A stretch of DNA of 64,000 bases from Strix aluco (taxonomy: Eukaryota; Chordata; Aves; Strigiformes; Strigidae), in contig NC_133970.1 in assembly GCF_031877795.1 (NCBI RefSeq), positions 46,379,287-46,443,286 on the forward strand. The letters are read 5' to 3'. The notes beneath the pieces were generated by a model. The model was not told where the DNA came from and ran no database searches. It saw nothing but the letters and a program-made list of their open reading frames with translations. A program made the translations under genes and the position numbers. Every line of letters starts with the position of its first letter. Within the stretch, counting starts at the first letter, position 1. Of the stretch, positions 47,682 through 58,164 are shown one piece after another.

Positions 47682-49271
47682 ATGCTGGAAGAAATTGGGA
47701 ACATCATGAGTGGTTTTATTCTGCAGGCTCCCAAGGTACTTATTAATCCTTATGTTAGCTCTTTGATACTGTTCATTAATGCTATTCGCCTATTGTGGGT
47801 TGTGTGGAGCTCGTTAGGTTTTTGGTGTAAGAGAAGGCAAATTTTGGGTGAGAGAATACCAAAATGTGCCCTGAGGCGGCCTGTCCCTGGGTGGCAGGGG
47901 GAGTGGAAGGATTTGGGCAGATTCCTAGGACGGTTATCACCTCCTGTAGCCTGGGATCTTACCCCTGAACAGGCAAGCAACCCTGCAAAATTGACACAAC
48001 ACCTGATAGAAGGGTGCCTTGTCTATCCCGATGAAAATCAGCAACTCCTAGCGCTGTACTGGGGCCTGGCCTGTGCTTATCGAGCTGCAGTTCAGTGCTC
48101 TCAAAGGACTGTGGTGGAAATGGGAACTCAAACAAAAACAATAACAGCAGAGATTGCCCCAGTAGTAAAAAAGAAACAGTGGACAAGGAGAACAACAGGC
48201 CCATACCCTCGATTAAGAAGGGAGGAGAAAGAAGAGGAAGAAGCGGGTCCTTCAGCAAAGGGGTCAGAAGAGGGAATAACAGAACTCAAACAGGAGGCAG
48301 AAACTACCCGGTCCCTGACGTCATCAGAACTGCGAGATCTGCGGAAAGACTATCGCCGCCAGCCGGGTGAGCGGATTGCTGCCTGGCTGCTTCGATGCTG
48401 GGATAATGGGGCTGATGCTCAGCAGCTGGAAGGTAAGGAAGCCCAACAGCTGGGTTCCCTTGCTAGAGATCGAGGAATTGAAAGGGGAATTGGAAAAGAG
48501 ACAGCAATTTGCAGTCTGTGGAGACGTCTCCTTTCAAGTGTTAAAGCAAGATATCCTTTCCAGGAAGATCTTACAGACAACTCCCCAGGGAAGTGGGCTA
48601 CTGCAGATGAAGGTGTCCAGTACCTGAGAGAATTAGCAGTGCTGGAAGTCATCTATAGTGATCCAGATAATGATGAAGCCCCTAAAAATCCAGAGGATGT
48701 CCTGTGCACACGGGCCATGTGGAGGAAGGTGATTAAAGGTGCACCATCCTCGTATTCTGCAGGCTTGGCTGCGATGTACTATCCAGAAATGGATGTGGGA
48801 GAAGGACTAAGATGTACGCCAACTGTGGAGGCAGTCTCTTCCTGGCTTCAGAACTTTGAAGAGAGTCTTGGTACCTCCTCATCTCTACGGGCGAGCGCCC
48901 TGGATGTCAGGAGCACCCCAAGAAATCAGTTCTCTTCCACCCCAGTCAGAGGGAAAGGGAACCCCAGGCGCATGACACGTGGCGAACTTTGGTTCTTCCT
49001 GCGTGACCAGGGGGAGGACATGAGGATGTGGGATGGTCAACCCACCTTCAAGTTGGAAACTCGTGTACATGAATTGCGAGGAAAGACCCCTGCCAAGAAG
49101 AAGACATCCAAGAAGGTTGTTAATGTAGCTGGTGTGAAACCGCAAGAAAGTAATCAGCGATCTCCCAGATACAGGAAGACTGAGATCACCTCCCTTGGCC
49201 CTGATGAAGGAGTTTCCGGCCTGGCACAGCAAGGGTCAGACAGTGAATACTCTGACCAAGAACAGGAATAG
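47682..49271 (+). CDS. gag: ERVL Gag, open (529 aa)
   Basis: Starts at ATG 47682, 124 bp after the primer site, and ends in UAG at 49269-49271. A hydrophobic segment near residues 12-48 is followed by a basic patch (WCKRRR). A long acidic/basic linker around residues 150-200 precedes a helical region (QPGERIAAWLLRCW) typical of ERVL capsids. The C-terminus is Ser/Asp/Glu-rich (SDSEYSDQEQE). I see no CCHC zinc knuckle. The reading frame is intact despite the age of the element, and pol follows in the same frame. Confidence 0.9.
   Translation: MLEEIGNIMSGFILQAPKVLINPYVSSLILFINAIRLLWVVWSSLGFWCKRRQILGERIPKCALRRPVPGWQGEWKDLGRFLGRLSPPVAWDLTPEQASNPAKLTQHLIEGCLVYPDENQQLLALYWGLACAYRAAVQCSQRTVVEMGTQTKTITAEIAPVVKKKQWTRRTTGPYPRLRREEKEEEEAGPSAKGSEEGITELKQEAETTRSLTSSELRDLRKDYRRQPGERIAAWLLRCWDNGADAQQLEGKEAQQLGSLARDRGIERGIGKETAICSLWRRLLSSVKARYPFQEDLTDNSPGKWATADEGVQYLRELAVLEVIYSDPDNDEAPKNPEDVLCTRAMWRKVIKGAPSSYSAGLAAMYYPEMDVGEGLRCTPTVEAVSSWLQNFEESLGTSSSLRASALDVRSTPRNQFSSTPVRGKGNPRRMTRGELWFFLRDQGEDMRMWDGQPTFKLETRVHELRGKTPAKKKTSKKVVNVAGVKPQESNQRSPRYRKTEITSLGPDEGVSGLAQQGSDSEYSDQEQE
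49269..49271 (+). promoter_or_regulatory. gag UAG in frame with pol
   Basis: The frame stays open from 49272 into the protease, so only this UAG separates gag from pol. The following bases AGGGCCCCTGCCTCC are G/C-rich. Readthrough is a possible mechanism for Gag-Pol, or the UAG could be a mutation in an ancestrally fused frame. Confidence 0.6.
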
Positions 49272-52200
49272 AGGGCCCCTGCCTCCAGCCAGGAGGAGGA
49301 AAGGGATGATCGGGTGTATTGGACAGTGTGGATTCGATGGCCTGGCACATCAAATCCACAGAAGTACCAGGCTTTAATCGACACCGGGGCACAGTGTACA
49401 TTAATGCCATCAAGCTATAGAGGGGCAGAACCTATCTGGATCTCAGGAGTGACAGGCGGATGTCAAGAACTGTCAGTACTGGAGGCCGAGGTTAGCTTGA
49501 CCGGGGACAAGTGGGAAAAACATCCCATTGTAACTGGCCCAGAACCCCCTTGTATCTTGGGCATTGACTACCTCAAGAGGGGGTATTTCAAAGACCCAAA
49601 AGGATACCGATGGGCTTTTGGTGTGGCCAGTGTGAACACAGAGAAGGTCAAACAGTTGTCTAATCTGCCTGGCCTCTCGGAAGATCCTTTTGTTGTAGGA
49701 CTGTTGCGAGTTGAAGAACAACAGGTGCCAATTGCCATGAGGACCGTGCACCGACGGCAGTATCGCACAAACCAAGACTCTCTGGCTCCCATCCAAGAAC
49801 TGATCCGTCAACTGGACAGCCAAGGTGTCATCAGTAAGACACATTTGCCTTTTAATAGCCCAATATGGCCAGTGCGAAAGTCTGACGGAGGGTGGAGGTT
49901 GACAGTAGACTATCGTGGCCTGAACGAAGTGACGCCACCACTGAGTGCTGCTGTACCAGATATGTTAGAGCTCCAATATGAACTGGAGTCAAAGGCAGCC
50001 AAGTGGTACGCCACAATCGACATCGCCAATGCATTCTTTTCAATTCCTTTGGCAGAAGAGTGTAGGCCACAGTTTGCTTTCACGTGGAGGGGTGTCCAAT
50101 ATACCTGGAATCGACTACCCCAGGGGTGGAAGCACAGCCCCACTATTTGTCATGGACTAATTCAAACTGCACTGGAAAAGGGTGATGCCCCTGAACATCT
50201 ACAGTACATTGATGACATCATTGTGTGGGGCAACAAGGCAGAAGAAGTCTTCAAGAAAGGACAAAAAGTATTTGAGATTCTTCTGAGAGCTGGGTTTGCC
50301 ATAAAGAAAAGCAAGGTCAAGGGACCAGCACAGGAGATTCAGTTCTTGGGAATAAAATGGCAAGATGGACGCCGCCATGTGCCTATGGAGGTTGTCAACA
50401 AGATAGCAGCTATGTCTCCACCGACCAACAAGAAGGAAACACAAGCTTTCTTAGGACTTGTGGGATTTTGGAGGATGCACATTCCAGGTTACAGTCAGCT
50501 GGTGAGCCCTCTCTATCAAGTAACCCGAAAGAAGAACCATTTTGAGTGGGGTCTTGAGCAACAACAAGCCTTTGAGCACATCAAACAGGAGATAGCTCGG
50601 GCGGTAGCTCTTGGGCCTGTTCGGACAGGACCAGATGTGCAAAATGTACTTTACACATCAACTGGGGAGCATGGCCTCACATGGAGCCTCTGGCAGAAGA
50701 TACCAGGTGAAACTCGGGGTCGACCATTAGGATTTTGGAGCCGGGGATATCGAGGATCAGAAGCCCACTACACTCTAACTGAAAAGGAGATACTGGCAGC
50801 ATATGAGGGGATTCGAGCCTCTTCCGAAGTTGTTGGTACAGAAGCACAGCTCCTCTTGGCACCACGATTGCCTGTACTACATTGGATGTTCAAAGGAAAC
50901 ATCCCTTCTACACACCATGCAACCAGTGCTACCTGGAGTAAATGGGTGGCGTTAATCACGCAACGAGCTCGACTGGGAAAACCCAACCATCCAGGAATCC
51001 TGGAAGAGATCATGGACTGGCCAGAAGGTAGAGATTTTGGAGCACTGCCTGAGGAGGTGGCTCGTGCCCAAGAAGCACCACCATATAACGAGTTACCAGA
51101 AGATGAAAGGCGGTATGCTCTGTTTACTGATGGATCCTGTCGTGTGGTAGGAAACCATCGGAAGTGGAAAGCTGCTGTGTGGAGTCCCACAAGACAAGTC
51201 GTTGAGGCCAGTGAAGGAGAGGGCGAGTCAAGTCAGTTTGCAGAAGTAAAAGCGATCCAACTAGCCCTAAAGATTGCTGAACGAGAAAAGTGGCCAGTAC
51301 TGTATCTCTACACTGACTCCTGGATGGTGGCTAATGCCCTGTGGGGGTGGCTACAGGAGTGGAAGAAGACCAATTGGCAGCGCAGAGGTAAACCCATCTG
51401 GGCTGCTGCACTGTGGCAGGACATCGCTGCCCAAGTGGAAAACGTGGCTCTAAAGGTACGTCATGTAGATGCCCACGTGCCCAAAAGCCGTGCCACCGAA
51501 GAACATCAAAACAATGAGCAAGTAGACAAGGCTGCCAGAATTGAAGTAGCTCGGCTGGACCTGGACTGGGAGCGCAAGGGTGAGCTATTTGTAGCTCGAT
51601 GGGCCCATGAAACATCCGGGCATCTTGGGAGAGATGCGACGTACAGATGGGCTCGTGATCAAGGGGTGGACTTGACCATGGAGGCCATCTCACAGGTCAC
51701 TCATGAATGCGAAACATGTGCTGCAATCAAGCGAGCCACACGAGTAAAGTCTCCCTGGAACAGAGGGCGATGGCTGAGTTTTTGATATGGCGAGGCCTGG
51801 CAAATTGACTGTATTGGACCAATGCCAGAACACACCAAGGCAAGAACTACATACTCACCATGGTGGAAGCAACTACTGGTTGGCTCGAAACGTACCCTGT
51901 AAATCATGCCACTGCCCGAAATACCATCTTAGGTCTTGAAAGGCAAATTTTATGGCGACATGGTACTCCTGAAAGAATCGAATCAGACAATGGGACCCAT
52001 TTTCGAAACAATCTCATAAACTCCTGGGCAAAGAAACATGGCATTGAGTGGGTGTATCACATCCCTTATTACCCACAAGCGTCTGGAAAGATTGAAAGAT
52101 ACAATGGACTGTTGAAGACTATGTTGAGAGCATTGGACAATGGGGGATGGAAACACTGGGATATAAATTTAGCAGAAGCCACTTGTCTAATTAATACCAG

Positions 52201-52450
52201 AGGATCTGTTAACCGTCCTGGTCCTGCCCAAACCAAACCCCTTCATACTGTGGGAGGAGATAAGGTCCCTGTAGTACACACAGGGCAATGGCTGGGGAAG
52301 GCAGTGTGGATTGCTCCTCCCTTGGGAAAAGGCAAGCCCACTCGTGGGATTGTTTTTGCTCAGGGACCTGGATGTACTTGGTGGGTAATGCGGGAGGATG
52401 GGGCTACTCAGTGTGTGCCTCAAGGAGATTTAACCTTGGGGGGGAAATAA
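49272..52450 (+). pseudogene. pol: ERVL pol, broken in integrase
   Basis: Protease ALIDTGAQC near 49380. Reverse transcriptase with LPQGWKHSP and the catalytic YIDD near 50208. RNase H with TDGSC (about 51126), the AEVKAIQLA helix and YTDSWMV (about 51315). Integrase with an HHCC domain (about 51600-51720). The frame stops at 51783-51785, where the integrase reading carries on beyond the stop, and a frame change occurs near 51835-51860. The rest of the integrase, with DNGTHF and a KIERYNG motif, is open at 51860-52450. Two lesions therefore inactivate pol. RT sequence and domain order fit avian ERVL. Confidence 0.94.
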
Positions 52451-52700
52451 TCTGTGGGTTGAGTTGTATGTTGCAGGAAGTGATGGAGGAAGTAGGAACA
52501 ACGAAGAGTGAACCAGATACGTGCGATGATGACCCAAACCTAGCCGGTGCTGGAGTCCAACAGTCAAACATACTGCTCCCGTCCTGAACATCCATCTTGA
52601 CAGATGGGAGCCAAGTCACTGAACATCTGGAGGAGTGAAGAAAGCTTACGGAATGGATAAATGAGTGTTATGTGGGACCTGGGCATGACGTAAATGGTAT

Positions 52701-52717
52701 GGAATAAGGGGTGGAGA
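52701..52717 (+). promoter_or_regulatory. polypurine tract of ERVL
   Basis: Purine-rich GGAATAAGGGGTGGAGA directly before the 3' LTR. Confidence 0.85.
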
Positions 52718-52718
52718 C

Positions 52719-53324
52719 TGTACCGGGTCTGGCTGAGCCGGAATTGGTTTTCCCCTGTAGCAGCCCTCATGGTGCTGTGTTTGATGTTGGGAGCTGGCAG
52801 GGTGTTGATAGCACACTGGTGCTGTGGCTACTGCTGAGTGGTGCTTACACAGCACCAAGGCTCTTTCTGACATTTCCCCCCCCACAGTGGGACGGGGTGG
52901 GCAAGATCTTGGGAGGGGACACAACCAGGACAGCTGACCCGAACTGACCAAAGGGATATTCCAGACCATCTGACGGCTGCTCGAGTATAAAGCTGGGAGA
53001 AAGGAGGAAGGGGGTGGGGTCACCCTTGGTCCTCCGAGGCAACCCCTCCGCGTATGGGAGCCCTGCTTCCTGAGAAGGCCCGACATCACCTGTTCATTGG
53101 AAGTAGAGAATAAATCTGTTTGCTTTTTTTTGCTTCCGTGCACGGACCTTTGCTTCGCTTTGATTATATTAAAACTGCTTTTGTTTTACCCACAAGGGTT
53201 GTTTGGTTTTCCTATCTTATTTTCTTTCCTTTCTTTGCCCTATTGAGAAAAAAAGGGGAAAGGGGGGGAAGTGATAGAGCAACTTGGTGGGTACCTGGCA
53301 TTTAGCCAAGATCAAACCACCACC
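52719..53324 (+). repeat. 3' LTR of ERVL
   Basis: 606 bp. Starts TGTACCGGG and ends CCACCACC; the final base differs from the 5' LTR. Confidence 0.95.
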
Positions 53325-53498
53325 ATGGCTCAGATCTCTGACTATCCAGTACAACAGTTTTTGGTTCAGGAAACATTTTAAATTCTCTGTCAATGGTTTA
53401 GCCAGATTGCTCATACTTTAATGCTTTTTATGTGGCTATCCTACTGGACAACAGATGATTTTCGGCCTAGGAGAAAAATCTTCATATTTGACATTTAG

Positions 53499-53815
53499 AC
53501 TCTAAGTTCTTGAATCCCTTGAAAATGTATGTGTACTATGATTCCTCACATCCAAATGAAGCAAAACACATTCTTTCCTCAGATGATTTTGAAAACCAAC
53601 AACAATGTAGAGCTGCACTGACTACCAACAGCAGTAAAGTTGAGGTGAAACCAAAGGGAATCAGCAAGGTGGTAAACACCAAACTAAAATCTATTGTCAG
53701 AATTTGCAGTAAAAGGGGGTTTGTGACCAGTCTTGCACCATGAAAGAGACTACCACCCACTACACACTACTAAATTTTATAGCACTGTAATGTCAGATGT
53801 ATATTAAATAAATCT
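53499..53815 (+). CDS. possible terminal host exon (weak)
   Basis: A frame open for about 80 codons ends in TGA at 53741-53743 and is followed by ATTAAATAAATC (AATAAA at about 53806), the layout of a last exon. A possible splice acceptor TTTGACATTTAG precedes 53499. I recognise no protein. The acceptor region and first codons are duplicated, in degraded form, at 45420-45503. It may be a real exon, a processed remnant or chance; codon use gives little help. Confidence 0.2.
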
Positions 53816-53889
53816 TGAACTACTGTGTTTCTGTACATAAGTAAGGCAATTATAATGTATCTGCTCCTTAAAGTAGGACCACAGAAAAA

Positions 53890-54064
53890 AATATATGGAA
53901 CAAGCATTTTGGATGTAAGGAAGAAATTCTTCACTATGAGAGTGATGAGACACTGGAACAGATTGTCCAGAGAAGTGGTGGCTGCCCTCTCCCTGGAAGG
54001 GTTCAAGGCCAGGTTGGACGGGGCTTTGAGCAACTTGGTCTAGTGGAAGGTGTCCCTGCCCATG
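53890..54064 (+). mobile_element. CR1, plus strand, left piece
   Basis: Encodes the C-terminal end of CR1 ORF2 (the HWNRLSREVVAALSLEGFKARLDG pattern is split over the frame ending at 54043). It breaks off at TGTCCCTGCCCATG, and the continuation GGCAGGGGGGTTGGAACCAG is found at 63215. The minus-strand CR1 inserted between them. Confidence 0.85.
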
Positions 54065-55958
54065 TCACAGAATTTTTTATCACAGAATCATCAAGGTTGG
54101 AAAAGACCTTGAAGATCATCCAGTCCAACCATTAACCTAACATTGACAGTTCCCAATTACACCATGTCCCTAAGCGCTATGTCAACCCTACTCTTAAATA
54201 CCTCAAGGGATGGGGAATCCACCACCTCCCTGGGCAGCCCATTCCAACGCCCAACAACCCCTTCTGGAAAGAAATACTTCCTAATATCTAGTCTAAACCT
54301 TCCCTGGTACAGCTTGAGGCCATTCCCTCTTGACCTATCGCTTGTTACTTGGTTAAAGAGACTCATCCCCAGCTCTCTGCAATCTCCTTTCAGGGAGTTG
54401 TAGAGGGCGATGAGGTCTCCCCTCAGCCTCCTCTTCTCCAGACTAAACAACCCCAGTTCCCTCAGCCGCCCCTCGTACGACATGTGCTCCAGACCCTGCA
54501 CCAGCTTTGTTGCCCTTCTTTGGACACGCTCGAGTGATACAATGGCCTTTTTGTAGTGAGGGGCCCAAAACTGAACACAGTAATCGAGGTGCGGCCTCAC
54601 CAGTGCCGAGTACAGGGGCAAGATCACTTCCCTGTCCCTGCTGGCCACGCTATTTCTGATGCAAGCCAGGATGCCATTGGCCTTCTTGGCCACCTGGGCA
54701 CACTGCTGGCTCCTGTTCAGCCGGCTGTCAATCAACACCCCCAGGTCCCTCTCTGACTGGCAGCTCTCCAGCCACTCCTCCCCAAGCCTGTAGCCCTGCT
54801 GGAGGTTGTTGTGGCCCAAGTGCAGCACCCAGCATTTGGCCTTATTGAAACTCCTCCAGTTGGCCTCAGCCCATCGCTCCAGCCTGTCCAGGTCTCTCTG
54901 CAGAGCCTCCCTACCCTCGAGCAGATCAACACTCCCACCCAACTTGGTGTCGTCTGCAAACTGACTGAGGGTGCACTCGATCCCCTCGTCTAGATCATCA
55001 ATAAAGATGTTAAACAGGAGTGGCCCCAAAACTGAGCCCTGAGGGACACCACTCGTGACCGGCCACCAACTGGATTTAACTCTGTTCACCACAACTCTTT
55101 GGGCCCGGCCATCCAGCCAGTTTTTTACTCAGCGAAGCGTGTGCCCTTCCAAGCCACGAGCAGTCAGTTTCACCAGGAGGATGCTGTGGGAAACGGTGTC
55201 AAAGGCCTTACTAAAGTCAAGGTAGACAAGGTCCACAGCCTTTCCCTCATCCAATAAGCAGGTTGCCCTGTCGTAGAAGGAGATCAGGTTTGTCAGGCAG
55301 GACCTGCCTTTCATAAACCCATGCTGACTAGGCCTGATCCCCTGGTTGTCCATTATATGACTTTTAATGGCACCCGAGATGACCTGCTCCATGACCTTCC
55401 CTGGCACCAAGGTCAGACTGACAGGTCTATAGTTTCCTGGATCCTCCTTTCTGCCTCTCTTGTAGATGGGTGTCACATGTGCCACCCTCCAGTCCAATGG
55501 GACCTCCCCAGTTAGCCATGATTTCCGGTAAATCATGGAAAGTGGCTTGGCGAGCACATCTGCCAACTCTTTCAGCACCCTTGGTTGTAACCCATCCGGT
55601 CCCACAGACTTGTGTGCATCCAAGTGGTGTAGCAGGTCTCTGACCACCTCCTTTTCAACTGTGCTGACCTCATTCTGCTTCCCCTCCCCATCTCCCATCT
55701 CATGAGGCTGGGTGTCCAGGGAACAGCCAGTTCCACTGCTAAAGACTGAGGCAAAGTAGGCGCTGAGCACTTCAGCATTTTCCTCATCCTTAGTTACCAT
55801 GTTTCCCTCTGCATCCAGTAAAGAGGGAGATTTTCCCTAATTCTCCTTTTGCTGTTAACGAATTTATAGAAACATTTTTTATTATCCTTAACAGCTGTAG
55901 CCAGGTTGAGCTCTAGCTGTGCTTTGGCTCTCCTAATGCTCTCCCTGCATAACTTCAC
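54065..55958 (-). mobile_element. CR1, minus strand, 3' piece
   Basis: The 3' end is at the left (TCACAGAATTTTTTATCACAGAATC). Reads through the 3' half of ORF2 until it is cut by the class II provirus at 55959. It continues at 62932-63213. Confidence 0.93.
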
Positions 55959-55976
55959 TGTGGGAGACATGGACAT
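54157..55976 (-). pseudogene. CR1 ORF2 reverse transcriptase, broken
   Basis: Frames 55129-55800 (RT with GNYRPVSLT and DFSKAFDTV motifs) and 54157-55092 ([11 protein letters not shown], the catalytic FADD, and a complete C-terminal region of 311 residues) are in the same phase, separated by a stop where the CR1 reading continues. A further piece before 55800 is in another frame. The part nearest the ORF2 start lies beyond the provirus, at 62866-63156. Confidence 0.92.
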
Positions 55977-56337
55977 GCAAACAACCAGATTGATTAAGCA
56001 ATGCCAATTTTATTATGGTGGAACAAGCCTTTTATAATGCAGGTGAAAATCACATGGTACAATCACATGGTACAATTCTTTCTGATTGGACAGTTAGCTT
56101 TGCACATGCTCCTTAAGCTCTCTTCTGATTGGATGAGAACTGCCACATCGACATTGTACAAACTCCTTCTCCGCCCAGACCCACACCCTGAAGTTGTTTA
56201 ACTTCCTGGGTTCTTCCTCATTCTTCCAGGGCCATTTCATCACATCCTTGCTGACGCTGAGGCTTTACCAGTCTTGCTCATATGCAGGATTGCTCACATG
56301 CCCATTTCCCCGCAGGAAATCCATCCGAATCCCCACA
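55959..56337 (-). repeat. 3' LTR of the class II provirus
   Basis: 379 bp. Plus strand starts TGTGGGAGACATGGACA and ends CGAATCCCCACA. Close to the copy at 62547-62925, with several differences. The complement of CCTTTTATAATG near 56030 gives a TATA-like or polyadenylation region on the minus strand. A polypurine tract (minus strand) lies at 56338-56357. Confidence 0.93.
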
Positions 56338-56879
56338 GATCCCTCTTTTTGTTTTTGAGCAATCCAAACTCCTTGCAAGCTTTTCTGCAGCGATTGTCTA
56401 ATACAAGAGATTAAGCACGGCAAAATAATAGCAAGCACAATAATCACAATAATCACAATGATTCTCCCTTTTAACAATTCTTTGCTCATAATAAATTGAC
56501 CTTGCCAAAAGGTTGTGGCATTGGTGCCGGCCTGGGTAATTTGAGCAATGTCATTGGCCTGTGAAAATTTCATTTTTGCCCAACTATCGTCTGACACAAA
56601 CCCAATGAATTCTTGTGGGTCAGAGTGAGGGATTCTCAATAAACATGTTCTGAATGGGTCCGACGGAGTAGCCATCGAAAGGCAGAAGGATTCTTGACCT
56701 GTCTCATTAGCTATAGTTACCCATATATTTGGTCGGGGAAACACTACTTTTGCTGGATGAGCATTAATCGCTGTTAGAACCATTACAAGGCTTGGAATCA
56801 CAAACTTGATCTCTTTTCCAAGGCCGCACCCAGCGAGATGGATCCCATCTAGTGCCGGTATCGGTAATAACGCAGGCAT
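56265..56879 (-). pseudogene. env: env, internally deleted (204-aa open frame)
   Basis: Starts by overlapping the integrase C-terminus. An N-terminal hydrophobic segment (about residues 26-42) is followed by the start of a surface unit (FCLSMATPSDPFRTCL). It then passes to the last part of a transmembrane unit: a helix around WAKMKFSQANDIAQITQ, a very hydrophobic anchor (RIIVIIVIIVLAIILPCLIS) and a tail reading into the 3' LTR. Several hundred residues normally found between these parts, including cleavage site and fusion peptide, are absent. Despite that the frame has no stop. It is a remnant and cannot act as a normal envelope. Confidence 0.8.
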
Positions 56880-57290
56880 AGCCTCGACCCGCCATTGTTA
56901 GTTCCACAGGTCCTTTCCACTCTCCTATAGCAACATCTTTGTACTGAGCAAAAGCACTATCTCCACACCGGCTTATACCGGATTTCAGACATACACCGCT
57001 TTTGCAAGTAGTTCTGCAACGATTTCAGACATACACCGCTTTTGCAAGTGGTTCTGCAACAGCCAAGCTCTCTCCCCCTTTTTGTTTTTGCAAAAGCACC
57101 TTTAAAGTTTTGATGCTCTCTCTCCACCGTGGCTTGCCCCGTGGGGGAATGTGGTATACCTGTGATGTGACGTATACCCCAGAGTTGACAAAAAAGAGCA
57201 AATTTTTGAGAGGTATAGGCTGGTCCATTATTAGTTTCATGGGTCAATTGAACTAATTTCCCATATTCTCTGGCACATTCCGCCCTACCG
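56880..57290 (-). pseudogene. integrase fragment of the class II provirus
   Basis: Contains NNGPAYTSQKFALFCQLWG (integrase core, with the usual D of the DNGPAYT motif replaced by N), IPHSPTGQATVEREH with the catalytic Glu, and further on a GPVELTMAGRGYACV C-terminal segment. A 40-bp tandem duplication at 56981-57060 breaks the frame. Upstream it is joined directly to LTR-like sequence, so the core's N-terminal part, RT and protease are lost. Confidence 0.88.
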
Positions 57291-57484
57291 CGATGGTAAC
57301 TTCTCACAGCTTAGTGCTTTTTCACAGTTCAGTGTTACAGCTGTCTGCTGTTTTTGCCCGCTACCTTGGCACAACTCAGCAGTTTCTTATCTATCTTCCA
57401 AGGCCTGTTCTTCCTAGCTATTGCTCAGAGGCTGTGTAAAGCTGCACCTGCAAGACTTATTTCGAGACTTTATCAATTAAGGGT
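57291..57484 (-). mobile_element. LTR family E fragment, reversed
   Basis: The complement matches the interior of the LTR at 24414-24795 (for example CACAGCCTCTGAG, ACAGGCCTTGG, AACTGCTGAG and CTGTGAGAAGTTACC in the same order), with many substitutions. It lies between the integrase fragment and a plus-strand LTR. Confidence 0.75.
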
Positions 57485-58160
57485 TGTGGCAGGTGCATCC
57501 GCCCAGTAAAAGCAGAGCTTCCTGGCTGCTGAAACATGGCAGCTTCTGGCTGTCTTTGTTTTCAAGGTCTCGTGGTAGTTGAGACCTTTGACCAATGGGA
57601 GCCACTATTGACTACAGGTCAGATTCGGTCTGGGTATAAACGGAGTCCCCTGGGGGAGCCATTTTGAGCTCATCCCCCTGGAGCAGTACGCTGCGGTCAG
57701 AGGACTCTCTCCTTGGGTTCGGGACGCCTCCCAGGGAAACTCCTCGAGGTGCCTTGGGTCGGGACGCTGCCCTGAGCAGGTCCTCAAGGTTGAGAGCCCT
57801 CACTTTCCAGGTGAGTGATAGAGCGTTTTGGGTTGTCGTTAAACCCTAGGGAGTGAAGTTTTGTTTACGTTTGGGGTTGCCATTAAACCCCTGGGGTGTG
57901 AGGCTTTGTTTTATGTTTCGGGTTCCGTTAAACCCCAGGAAGTGAAGTTTGCATTTAGGGGTTGCTGTTAAACCCCTGGGGAGTGGGGCTTTGTAAAGTA
58001 TTTTGGGTTATTGTTAAACCCCAGAAAGTTATTCTGTTCTCCTCTTGCGGACATTCGGATCTGTAATCTACGGAGAGCTGACTGGTGGTTTTAATAAAAA
58101 ATAAATTTATTTATTTTTTTAAATTGGTGGTGGGTTGCTCATTTGGAAGCCTCCGTAACA
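57485..58160 (+). mobile_element. solo LTR with five hairpin repeats
   Basis: 676 bp, TGTGGCAGGTGCATCC to GCCTCCGTAACA, with the 4-bp TSD GGGT at 57481-57484 and 58161-58164; 4 bp suggests a gamma/ERV1 integrase. GGGTATAAACGG near 57631 is a TATA box and AATAAA is near 58095. Between them AGGTGAGT (about 57809) resembles a splice donor, followed by five tandem units at 57830-58022. Confidence 0.85.
57830..58022 (+). repeat. five tandem GGGTT...AACCC units
   Basis: Units at 57830-57846, 57873-57891, 57920-57936, 57958-57976 and 58005-58022. Each has the form GGG(G)TT-loop-AACCC(C), separated by similar spacers with GTGAAGTTT or GTGRGGCTTTG. The period is about 40-47 bp. Confidence 0.85.
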
Positions 58161-58164
58161 GGGT

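Larger units (their letters stand above)
46926..53324 (+). mobile_element. ERVL (class III) provirus, env-less
   Basis: A 6.4-kb element: 5' LTR 46926-47532, primer site 47541-47558, gag, UAG, pol, polypurine tract 52701-52717, 3' LTR 52719-53324. The 5-bp TSD ATGGC is at 46921-46925 and 53325-53329. The LTRs differ at roughly 20 or more positions by eye (about 3-4%), so it is older than the gamma-like provirus. No env and no dUTPase frame is present; only about 270 bp separate the end of integrase from the 3' LTR. Two solo LTRs of this family are at 3556 and 8719. Confidence 0.96.

Noticed and set aside
57333..58160. LTR start at TGTTACAGCTG with end GTAACA
   Set aside because: The sequence around 57333 is part of a reversed family E LTR fragment. 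The start at 57485 gives a matching GGGT duplication.
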